Assembly (NCBI GenBank): GCA_023475455.1
Contig: JAMCVR010000109.1
Span: 1 to 5,518, forward strand
Length of the DNA stretch: 5,518 bases
Direction: 5' to 3'
From: Thermoplasmatota archaeon
Lineage (GTDB): Bacteria > Pseudomonadota > Gammaproteobacteria > Burkholderiales > Thiobacillaceae
How positions within the stretch are numbered: the first letter of the stretch is position 1; each line of letters opens with the position of its first letter. Below are positions 1 to 5,357 of the stretch, piece after piece. Below the pieces are notes generated by a model. It had not been told where the DNA came from and made no database searches. It saw nothing but the letters and a program-made list of their open reading frames with translations. The translations under genes and the position numbers were made by a program.

Positions 1-420
1 GGCGACATCGTGCGCCGTCATCTTTCGTCCGAACTGGGGTTTTCCAAGGCCCATCGCGACATCAACGTGCGGCGGATCGGCTTTGTCGCGAGCGAAATCA
101 CCAAGAACCGCGGCATTGCCATCTGCGCCCCGATCGCGCCGTATCGGCAGACGCGACGCGACGTGCGCGCCATGATCGAGGCCGTGGGAGGCTTCGTCGA
201 AATCCACGTCGCCACCCCGATCGAGACCTGCGAATCGCGCGACCGCAAGGGCTTGTACGCCAAGGCGCGCGCAGGACTGATTCCCGAGTTCACCGGCGTT
301 TCGGATCCCTACGAAGTGCCTGAAAAACCGGAACTGGCGATCGACACCACCAGCCTGGGCATCGACGAGGCGGTGCAGCAAATCCTGCTCAAGCTGGAGC
401 ATGAGGGGTATTTGCGCTGA
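1..420 (+). CDS. Bifunctional sulfate adenylyltransferase/adenylylsulfate kinase, C-terminal APS kinase part (5' truncated)
   Basis: The frame is open from base 1 and ends at TGA 418-420, giving 139 residues; the start lies outside the window. APS kinase phosphorylates adenylylsulfate to PAPS in cytoplasmic sulfate activation. Visible family features, numbered in this fragment, are GD at 1-2 (end of the GD-VR motif), HLSSELGFS at 7-15, RRIGFVASEITKN at 24-36, an ICAPIAPY segment, RDRKGLYAKARAG and FTGVSDPYEVPE. The wording HLSSELGF and CAPIAPY matches the Sat-CysC fusion type rather than the CysN-CysC type, so a single-chain ATP sulfurylase domain is expected upstream; this is inference from family knowledge. 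The P-loop is not in the window. The position of the phosphoserine in E. coli CysC (in its FISPF motif) is alanine here. The ORF is followed directly by a terminator, so this is the last gene of its transcript. The kinase identity is very secure; the fusion architecture is less so. Confidence 0.93.
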   Translation, partial: GDIVRRHLSSELGFSKAHRDINVRRIGFVASEITKNRGIAICAPIAPYRQTRRDVRAMIEAVGGFVEIHVATPIETCESRDRKGLYAKARAGLIPEFTGVSDPYEVPEKPELAIDTTSLGIDEAVQQILLKLEHEGYLR

Positions 421-439
421 ACCGGGGGGGAACGCGTAA

Positions 440-468
440 AAAAAGCCGACGCCATGCGCCGGCTTTTT
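440..468. terminator. Bidirectional Rho-independent terminator between convergent genes
   Basis: Two 13-base arms (440-452 and 456-468) pair with a single mismatch around a 3-base CAT loop. The arms begin with AAAAAGCCG and end with CGGCTTTTT, so each strand shows a GC-rich stem followed by a U-run. It lies 20 bases after the APS kinase stop and 19 bases after the PEP-CTERM stop on the other strand, so it can end both transcripts. Confidence 0.9.
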
Positions 469-486
469 GTCGGTGCGATGAAGCAA

Positions 487-1071
487 TCAGGCTGTCTTGC
501 GGCGGCGAATGGCGCCCAGGCCGGCCAAACCGATGCCAAGCAGAGCCAGGGAGGCGGGCTCAGGGACCACGCCGCCCCTGCCAATATCTTGTCCGGTCAA
601 TGTGAGGCGAACTGAGCCAGGCTGTCCACCGACTTGTGTTAGGTTCGCCCATTCTGCCGTCGTCCGCGCATCGTCAGCGATGGTGAAATCGTAAGTGCCG
701 GCACTCAGCCCGGTCAAGGTCAGTCCTTGCCAATGCACAATGCCGCCGAACAGGTTAGGATCCGTCGGGATGGGGAAGGGGTAAGGAAAGGGCCCCCAAA
801 AGAAGTTGTTGGTGCCATCGACCAGTCCTGCTGGTTTGCTGCTCACGGGACCGATGCTGAACGGTACCGCGCCGCTGTTGTACACGAGACTGACCCCAAC
901 TAACTGCCCCGTGCCTTGAGTGCCGGGTAAACCGCCATGGCTGTAATGCCCTGCCCAGAATGTGACTTCGCCAGCATTCGTGCCTGGAACATAACCTAAG
1001 GAAGTCGTATGGGCCGATGCGGCAGTGACCCAACCCAGGGACAGAAATAATGCGAATGCAAGTTTTTTCAT
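487..1071 (-). CDS. PEP-CTERM sorting domain-containing secreted protein
   Basis: This is a 194-residue exported protein. ATG 1069-1071 is chosen over an in-frame start 13 codons upstream because AAGGAGG lies 6 bases before it and because translation then begins with a classic signal peptide. That peptide has MKK, a hydrophobic core at residues 4-16 and probable cleavage after ASA at 18-20. The C-terminus is a full PEP-CTERM tag at 169-194: VPEPASLALLG, a transmembrane stretch, then a basic RRRK cluster. Proteins of this class are known to be processed by exosortase (EpsH/XrtA) and linked to exopolysaccharide or the cell surface; the exosortase gene is not in the window. The mature part of about 150 residues is rich in Gly, Thr, Pro and aromatic residues and lacks cysteine; I recognise no catalytic domain. 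A structural or floc/biofilm-matrix role is inference. A sigma-54-type promoter lies upstream, and the gene appears monocistronic. Confidence 0.92.
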   Translation of the reverse strand: MKKLAFALFLSLGWVTAASAHTTSLGYVPGTNAGEVTFWAGHYSHGGLPGTQGTGQLVGVSLVYNSGAVPFSIGPVSSKPAGLVDGTNNFFWGPFPYPFPIPTDPNLFGGIVHWQGLTLTGLSAGTYDFTIADDARTTAEWANLTQVGGQPGSVRLTLTGQDIGRGGVVPEPASLALLGIGLAGLGAIRRRKTA

Positions 1072-1077
1072 TTCAAG

Positions 1078-1084
1078 CCTCCTT
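1078..1084 (-). promoter_or_regulatory. Strong ribosome-binding site of the PEP-CTERM gene
   Basis: The minus strand reads AAGGAGG, a full anti-16S match, 6 bases before the ATG at 1071. It decides the start in favour of the signal-peptide methionine over the upstream in-frame ATG at 1110. Confidence 0.85.
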
Positions 1085-1160
1085 AAAAATACTGGAAATG
1101 GATCAGACACGATTTCCTGAATTCCTGTAATCGATCTCCCATCCTGCTGTCAATTAATGA

Positions 1161-1176
1161 AGCATCAGTTGTGCCA
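1161..1176 (-). promoter_or_regulatory. Predicted sigma-54 (RpoN) promoter of the PEP-CTERM gene
   Basis: The minus strand reads TGGCACAACTGATGCT. It has a perfect TGGCAC -24 block and a -12 GC, with the obligatory GG-N10-GC spacing; it departs from consensus (TGGCACG-N4-TTGCW) at the G after TGGCAC and at the first T of TTGC. A transcript would start near 1150, giving a 5' leader of about 80 bases. PEP-CTERM genes in Zoogloea and relatives are known to be under RpoN with the PrsK/PrsR two-component system, which fits this position. The activator and any enhancer site are not proven here. Confidence 0.72.
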
Positions 1177-1180
1177 ACCC

Positions 1181-1208
1181 GATTTGATAGAGGTTAAATC
1201 GTTAAATA
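1181..1208 (-). promoter_or_regulatory. AT-rich repeat block upstream of the sigma-54 site (possible regulator site)
   Basis: This block has GATTT and AAATC arms (1181-1200) and the tandem octamers GGTTAAAT/CGTTAAAT (1192-1207) in otherwise GC-rich DNA, starting 5 bases upstream of the -24 element. It could bind an activator or aid DNA bending. It is closer to the promoter than typical sigma-54 enhancer sites, so the assignment is speculative. Confidence 0.2.
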
Positions 1209-1216
1209 ACAATTGG

Positions 1217-1354
1217 TTAAGTGTTTTGTTGGCGGTCTTTGGTTTGGTATTCACGCCCGGATGTAAAGTTTTCCGACATTAAACGCTTGGCTTGCGCAGC
1301 CAGCAGGCTCCCGGCACCCATCCCCGCCGCGCTCGCGATCAGGCCGGCGAACTG
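1217..1354 (-). pseudogene. 3'-end remnant of a second sodium:solute symporter gene
   Basis: The minus strand encodes 45 residues ending at TAA 1217-1219. The first 17, QFAGLIASAAGMGAGSL, match residues 452-468 of the intact symporter (QFVGLIASAAGMLAGSL) at 15 of 17 positions. The DNA segments 1305-1354 and 2253-2302 align without gaps at 40 of 50 bases, and six of the ten differences are silent third-codon changes. That indicates divergence while both were translated, not decay of a recent copy. Homology stops abruptly after the CAG at 1352-1354, where a purine-rich tract leading into the RAYT repeat begins. The tail after AAQAKR is not shared. With no start and only the last transmembrane helix, it cannot be a working transporter. 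Confidence 0.7.
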
Positions 1355-1376
1355 AAAGAAAGGTGAAAGAAAAAAG

Positions 1377-1395
1377 AAAGGGGACGCTACCCTTT
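1377..1395 (-). repeat. Downstream 19-bp REP-like repeat of the RAYT gene
   Basis: This is a perfect inverted match to 2099-2117 and 2127-2145. Its last base is part of the RAYT stop codon (TAA at 1395-1397). Read on the RAYT strand it is an AAAGGG/CCCTTT hairpin followed by CTTTTTTCTTT, so it may also serve as a weak terminator for the transposase gene. Confidence 0.8.
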
Positions 1396-2078
1396 TATTC
1401 ATTATCGCCAGTCTTTTTAGGGCGGCCCTGAGGACGGTATTCCAGCAAGCGTCCTGCACGTCTCCCCAGTTTCTGAACGAAGCCAGCAGAACCGCAGGGC
1501 AGCCCTTTTTCGACATTTCGCCTCAGCACCTGGATTTCGTCCGCTTCATCTCCCCCGGAAAGCCAGGCCGACCAGTCTTCCATCTCCAAGAATTTCTTGC
1601 TCCAGCCAGATTCCAGATTCAGAAGCCCGTCTATTCGTTTGCCGCAATGCGCGGCGGCGCTTGACCAGCGGTAATTCTCGGCACAGCACTCCATACCGGC
1701 ACGTACCGGGTTGCGTTCCACATAGCGCACCGCCGCCCACAGGTAAGCTTCATCCAGGGGTGATGAGAAAAACCGGCCTTGCCATAGATGCCCCTTCCAA
1801 CCACGCGCACGGTTGATGCGTTGGGCGTAACGCATGTGCAGCGGCTTGAGCACACGGTGCAGGCCGTCGTCGGTTGCCGGAACGGCAACCAGGTGGATGT
1901 GGTTGGTCATGAGGCAATAGGCGAGTATTTCAACCTCGAATTTCTCGCAGTATTCCTTGAGCCATAACAGATACGCTGCGCGATCTTCGTCCACGAAAAA
2001 AATGTCTTCGCGCCGGTTGCCGCGCTGCGTGACGTGGTGTGGAACACCAGCAAATACCGTTCTGGATAGTCTGGGCAT
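1395..2078 (-). CDS. REP-associated tyrosine transposase (RAYT, Y1/HUH family)
   Basis: This 227-residue protein of the IS200-like Y1 superfamily would nick single-stranded DNA at REP hairpins through a covalent tyrosine link. It opens with the RAYT signature MPRLSRTVFAGVPHHVTQRG. The metal-binding HUH motif is H60-I61-H62 in TNHIHLV. WQGRFF follows at 99-104, and the likely catalytic tyrosine is Y119 in RYVERNPVRAG. The basic C-terminal tail RPQGRPKK is common in the family. All expected catalytic residues are present, and the length is usual, so it is probably active or recently so. No clear Shine-Dalgarno precedes the ATG at 2076-2078, so expression may be weak. It is flanked by its probable substrates, the 19-bp repeats. 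RAYTs are normally single-copy, domesticated-looking genes rather than self-spreading IS elements. Confidence 0.93.
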   Translation of the reverse strand: MPRLSRTVFAGVPHHVTQRGNRREDIFFVDEDRAAYLLWLKEYCEKFEVEILAYCLMTNHIHLVAVPATDDGLHRVLKPLHMRYAQRINRARGWKGHLWQGRFFSSPLDEAYLWAAVRYVERNPVRAGMECCAENYRWSSAAAHCGKRIDGLLNLESGWSKKFLEMEDWSAWLSGGDEADEIQVLRRNVEKGLPCGSAGFVQKLGRRAGRLLEYRPQGRPKKTGDNE

Positions 2079-2098
2079 TTCAGAAAGCTAGCACAATT

Positions 2099-2154
2099 AA
2101 AGGGTAGCGTCCCCTTTGTCCCTTTGAAAGGGTAGCGTCCCCTTTGTCCCTTTG
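2099..2154 (-). repeat. Two perfect 28-bp tandem repeats carrying the RAYT REP motif
   Basis: 2099-2126 and 2127-2154 are identical 28-base units. Each consists of the 19-bp AAAGGGTAGCGTCCCCTTT hairpin plus the linker GTCCCTTTG. They lie 20 bases upstream of the RAYT start and oppose the single copy after the gene. Exact identity suggests recent tandem expansion. Confidence 0.85.
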
Positions 2155-2211
2155 TCCGCTCCCCTTGTCCGTCTCCTTTGTCCGTCTCCTTTGTCCGTCT
2201 CCCTTTGTCCG
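2155..2211 (-). repeat. Degenerate 13-bp polypurine/polypyrimidine tandem repeats
   Basis: Four units of about 13 bases run end to end: TCCGCTCCCCTTG, TCCGTCTCCTTTG twice, then a 14-base TCCGTCTCCCTTTG, ending in TCCG. Every unit carries the TTTGTCC/CTTGTCC theme also found in the adjacent 28-bp units, so the two arrays look related. One strand is strongly purine-rich. The array ends just before a T-run on the minus strand (2213-2219) and 20 bases short of the symporter stop. Confidence 0.8.
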
Positions 2212-2230
2212 TAAAAAAACTCGACATCGC

Positions 2231-3655
2231 TCAGCCTCCGCGCGACGCGGCAAGGCTGCCTGCAAGCATGCCCGCCGCACTTGCGATCAGCCCCACGAAC
2301 TGCGGCGGCAGGGCCGCCTCCGGGGCGGTAAACTCCATCGCGATCCACACAACCAGACCCAGCACGATGGACAGCCCCGCCCCCAGATTGCTGGCGCGCT
2401 TCCAGTAGAGGCCGGCAACCAGCGGGACGAAGGCGCAGGCGAGCGTGACCTTGTAGGCGTTCTCCACCATCTGGTGGATGCTGGTTTCGCTTTGCAGCGA
2501 CCACAGCGAATACAACACCACCAGCCCGGTGAAGGCGACGACGACGCTGCGGGTGATCCACAGCAGTTTCTTCTGGCTCATGCGGTGATGCGGCATGAAT
2601 TCCTTGATGATGTTTTCCGAAATGGTGACCGACGGGGCCAGGAGGGTGCCGGAGGCGGTGGACATGATGACCGAGAGCAGGGCGCCGTAAAAAATGATCT
2701 GCGCGTAGAACGGCAGATGGGTTTTCACGAAGGTCGGAAGCACCAGTTGGGCGTCGTCGGCCAGCAGGGTCGCGGTCATGGCCGGATCGACCAGGGTGGC
2801 GGAATAGGTGAGGTAGATCGGCACCGCGGCGAAGACGAAATACAGCGCACCGCCGATGACCGTGCCCCACACCGCGATGCGTTCGGTCTTGCTGGCGTTG
2901 GCGCGCTGGAACACATCCTGCTGCGGAATCGAGCCCAGCCCCATGGTCAGGAGGCCGGCGACGAAGGTGACCAGCGCCGCCCATTCCAGCGGCGGCCAGA
3001 ATTCGAACTTGCCGGCAGCCATGGCGTGTTCGACCACCGGCGCGATGCCGTTCACTTCGGGCATGTCACCCACCAGCTTGGCAATCCACAGCAGGCCGAC
3101 GACGATCACGGTCATCTGCACCAGCGTGGTCAGCGCCACCGACCACATGCCGCCGAACAGGGTGTAGAGCAGCACCACCGCCGCGCCGATGAGGATGCCT
3201 TCGGGCTGGGTGATCATGCCGTCGGAGAGCACGTTGAACACCAGCCCCAGCGCCACCACCTGCGCCGACACCCAGCCCAGATAGGACAGCGCGATCGCGG
3301 CCGAGATCACTACCTCGACCGGACGGTTGTAGCGCCGGCGGAAGAAGTCGCCCAGGGTGAGCAGTCTCATGCGGTACAGCGGGCGGGCGAACAGCAGGCC
3401 GAACAGAATCAGCGCGAGCGAGGCCCCGAAGGGATCGGATATCGTGCCGCCGAGATTCTCGTCGAGGAAGGTGGCGGGAATGCCGAGCACGGTCTCGGCG
3501 CCGAACCAGGTGGCGAACACCATGGCCACCACCACAATCATCGGCAGCGCGCGGCCGGCGGTGATGTAGTCGCTGGCGCTGTGGACCTTGGTGGCGGCAT
3601 AGAGTCCGATGCCGATCGAGAGGACGAGGTAGAGAACGACGAAACCGATCAGCAT
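2231..3655 (-). CDS. Sodium:solute symporter (SSS/SLC5 family)
   Basis: This 474-residue inner-membrane Na+-coupled transporter has a length and helix pattern fitting the 13-helix SSS fold. Hydrophobic segments lie near residues 2-20, 38-60, 79-94, 114-140, 153-169, 177-195, 224-243, 262-284, 316-342, 365-384, 401-417, 423-441 and 453-470. Family marks are the QQDVFQRANASKTERIA loop (245-261) and the Ser/Thr-rich helix LLSVIMSTASGTLL (326-339); the latter corresponds to the region that supplies Na+-site hydroxyls in vSGLT. The DPFGASLALILFGLLFARPL stretch (74-93) recalls the choline-transporter-like branch, but the substrate cannot be named. The ATG at 3653-3655 follows AAGGA by 6 bases. That Shine-Dalgarno overlaps the ubiB TAA, so ubiB and this gene are probably one operon with coupled translation. 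A partial diverged copy of its 3' end lies beyond the RAYT patch. Confidence 0.93.
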   Translation of the reverse strand: MLIGFVVLYLVLSIGIGLYAATKVHSASDYITAGRALPMIVVVAMVFATWFGAETVLGIPATFLDENLGGTISDPFGASLALILFGLLFARPLYRMRLLTLGDFFRRRYNRPVEVVISAAIALSYLGWVSAQVVALGLVFNVLSDGMITQPEGILIGAAVVLLYTLFGGMWSVALTTLVQMTVIVVGLLWIAKLVGDMPEVNGIAPVVEHAMAAGKFEFWPPLEWAALVTFVAGLLTMGLGSIPQQDVFQRANASKTERIAVWGTVIGGALYFVFAAVPIYLTYSATLVDPAMTATLLADDAQLVLPTFVKTHLPFYAQIIFYGALLSVIMSTASGTLLAPSVTISENIIKEFMPHHRMSQKKLLWITRSVVVAFTGLVVLYSLWSLQSETSIHQMVENAYKVTLACAFVPLVAGLYWKRASNLGAGLSIVLGLVVWIAMEFTAPEAALPPQFVGLIASAAGMLAGSLAASRGG

Positions 3656-3664
3656 GGCGAGTCC

Positions 3665-5191
3665 TTATCGCAGGATGAAATAAAGGGTGGCGGCCGTCAG
3701 CACGGCCAGCAGGCCGGCGATGGTGCCGAGCCATCGGTTGCGGGCGTGCTGCTGGTGCAGCATGAGGGTGAGGCCGGCCTCCAGCTGGGCCAGCCGGTTT
3801 TCGTTCAGCGCGTGGTGCGCCAGGCGCGGCAGCTGCGGCAGCAGGGCCGCCCACTTGGGGGCTTCGGCCTGCAGGTTTTTCACCAGTGCGCGCCAGCCGA
3901 GCTGTTCGTTCATCCAGCGCTCGAGGAAGGGCTTGGCGGTTTTCCACAGGTCGAGATCGGGATCGAGCTGGCGGCCGAGGCCCTCGATGTTCAGCAGGGT
4001 TTTCTGCAGCAGAACGAGCTGCGGCTGGATTTCCACGTTGAAGCGGCGCGACGCCTGGAACAGCTGCAGCAGCACGCGGCCGAAGGAAATGTCCTTCAGC
4101 GGGCGGTCGAACACCGGCTCGCACACCGCGCGCACCGCCGCTTCGAGTTCGTCGACGCGGGTGTCGGCCGGCACCCAGCCGGATTCCAGGTGCGCCAGCG
4201 CGACGCCCTTGTAATCTCGACGGAAGAAGGCGAGGAAGTTGCGGGCGAGGTACTGCTTGTCGACCTCGGTGAGCGTGCCCATGATGCCGAAGTCGAGCGC
4301 GATGTACTGCTCGGAACCGGGGCGCACCAGGATGTTGCCCGGGTGCATGTCGGCGTGGAAGAAGCCGTCGCGGAACACCTGGGTGAAAAAGATCTCGACG
4401 CCGGTGGCGGCGAGCTTGGGAATATTCACGCCGGATTCGCGCAGGCGCTCGGTCTGGCTCACCGGGATGCCGTCCATGCGGTCCATCACCATGACCTCGC
4501 GGCCGCAGTAATCCCAGTACACCTCCGGCACTGCGAGCAGCGGCGAATTCCGGAAATTGCGCCGCAGCTGCGAGCAGTTGGCCGCCTCGCGCATCAGGTC
4601 GAGCTCGTCTTCCAGGTGCTTCTCGAACTCGGCGACCACCTCACGCGGACGCAGCCGCCTGCCGTCGGCAAACAGTTTTTCAACCAGCCCCGCAGCGGCA
4701 TACAGCAGGGAGACGTCGTGCGCGATCACCGGCGCAATGCCGGGGCGCAGCACCTTCACCGCGACGGCGGTGCCGTCGTGCAGGCGCGCGAAGTGCACCT
4801 GCGCCACCGAGGCCGAGGCGACCGGGGCGGCGTCGAATTCGGCGAACACCTCGGCCAGGGGTTTTTTGTAGGCCGCTTCCAGCGTGGCGATGGCCTTGAT
4901 CGAGGGAAACGGCGGCACCCGGTCCTGCAGCTGGGCGAGTTCGTCGGCGATGTCGAGCGGCACCAGATCGCGCCGGGTCGAGAGCATCTGCCCGAACTTG
5001 ACGAAGATGGGGCCCAGCGCCTCCAGCGCGCGCCGCAGCCGCACGCCGCGCGGCTCGGCAAGCGGGCGCCAGAACAGGGTGATGCGAACCAGCCAGCGCA
5101 GCGGCCGCACCCGCTCGTGGCCAAGGAAGAATTCCTCCAGCCCGAAGCGCAGGCCGATGGTGAGGATGCGGGCGAGGCGCAGCAGTTTCAT
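3665..5191 (-). CDS. ubiB: UbiB, ubiquinone biosynthesis kinase-like ATPase
   Basis: This 508-residue member of the ABC1/ADCK/UbiB family is an atypical kinase-fold ATPase required for coenzyme Q synthesis, held at the inner membrane. Motifs in order: the KxGQ signature K65-F-G-Q68 within [15 protein letters not shown]; the Ala-rich loop ASASVAQVH at 125-133 replacing a normal P-loop; the invariant lysine K146 in VAVKVLRP; the catalytic-loop motif HADMHPGN at 279-286; and DFG at 300-302. A C-terminal transmembrane helix spans about 487-507. The length is slightly short of E. coli UbiB (546). The ATG at 5189-5191 is preferred because [10 protein letters not shown] is the usual opening and GAGG lies 8 bases upstream. 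The 15 extra codons up to 5236 read through a repeat element. It is followed after 9 bases by the symporter. UbiE and UbiJ normally precede it. Confidence 0.97.
   Translation of the reverse strand: MKLLRLARILTIGLRFGLEEFFLGHERVRPLRWLVRITLFWRPLAEPRGVRLRRALEALGPIFVKFGQMLSTRRDLVPLDIADELAQLQDRVPPFPSIKAIATLEAAYKKPLAEVFAEFDAAPVASASVAQVHFARLHDGTAVAVKVLRPGIAPVIAHDVSLLYAAAGLVEKLFADGRRLRPREVVAEFEKHLEDELDLMREAANCSQLRRNFRNSPLLAVPEVYWDYCGREVMVMDRMDGIPVSQTERLRESGVNIPKLAATGVEIFFTQVFRDGFFHADMHPGNILVRPGSEQYIALDFGIMGTLTEVDKQYLARNFLAFFRRDYKGVALAHLESGWVPADTRVDELEAAVRAVCEPVFDRPLKDISFGRVLLQLFQASRRFNVEIQPQLVLLQKTLLNIEGLGRQLDPDLDLWKTAKPFLERWMNEQLGWRALVKNLQAEAPKWAALLPQLPRLAHHALNENRLAQLEAGLTLMLHQQHARNRWLGTIAGLLAVLTAATLYFILR
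5019..5145 (-). repeat. Segment of ubiB that is duplicated at the window end
   Basis: These 127 bases, encoding ubiB residues 17-57 plus parts of codons 16 and 58, recur without a single mismatch at 5392-5518 in the same orientation, offset by 373 bases. Identity breaks at 5018/5391 on one side and runs off the window on the other. Confidence 0.97.
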
Positions 5192-5202
5192 CCTGAATTC
5201 CT

Positions 5203-5339
5203 CACCACAGAGGCACAGAGGCACAGAGAAAGGCAATCAATCAACGATCGGTTGGCCGGTTGGCGCTCGCCTGGCGGGCAATCCGCCCTGATCGTGCAAG
5301 GCTTTGCTTTTCCTCTGTGTTCTCTGTGCCTCTGTGGTG
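5203..5339. repeat. CACAGAGG-type inverted-repeat element (MITE/REP-like)
   Basis: The termini are a perfect 18-bp inverted repeat, CACCACAGAGGCACAGAG at 5203-5220 and its complement at 5322-5339. It extends imperfectly to about 34 bases per arm (5203-5236 and 5306-5339), including a further CACAGAG unit and a GCAA end. The interior also folds: CGATCGG (5245-5251) can pair with CTGATCG (5288-5294), and GCTCGCC (5265-5271) with GGCGGGC (5273-5279), using a wobble pair. ACCACAGAGGCACAGAG-like sequences are widespread intergenic repeats in diverse bacteria. The left end abuts the ubiB Shine-Dalgarno: its outermost base is the first G of GAGG. No protein is encoded. Confidence 0.8.
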
Positions 5340-5357
5340 CAACCGGGTTTTTCAGTT

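Larger units (their letters stand above)
1377..2154 (-). mobile_element. RAYT/REP cluster: transposase gene with inverted 19-bp repeats
   Basis: The sequence AAAGGGGACGCTACCCTTT occurs at 1377-1395, and its exact reverse complement at 2099-2117 and again at 2127-2145, enclosing one Y1-type transposase gene. Each repeat can fold into a hairpin with AAAGGG/CCCTTT arms and a 7-base loop. The repeat carries GGAC on one strand and GTAG on the other, the two tetranucleotides known to mark RAYT-associated REPs. The patch lies between two copies of a symporter 3' end. Whether the whole unit moves together or is a resident RAYT among its own REPs cannot be told from one copy. Confidence 0.6.

Noticed and set aside
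1217..1516. Separate 99-codon protein gene overlapping the RAYT 3' end
   Set aside because: Its first half is an out-of-frame shadow of the transposase. Only the 1217-1354 part carries meaning, as the symporter remnant.
2099..2211. CRISPR array
   Set aside because: The repeats are 28 and 13 bases but directly abutting, with no unique spacers and no cas genes nearby.
2212..2232. Rho-independent terminator after the symporter
   Set aside because: There is a seven-base T-run on the minus strand (2213-2219), but I find no convincing GC-rich stem directly before it.
2097..2984. Minus-strand frame ending in TDKGDGQRRRT-like repeats
   Set aside because: It is an out-of-frame shadow of the symporter running into the 13-bp and 28-bp arrays. 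The peptide repeats simply mirror the DNA repeats.
5192..5236. N-terminal extension of UbiB by 15 residues
   Set aside because: The extra codons lie in the inverted-repeat arm, and a suitable Shine-Dalgarno sits before the internal ATG at 5191, where the usual UbiB opening begins.
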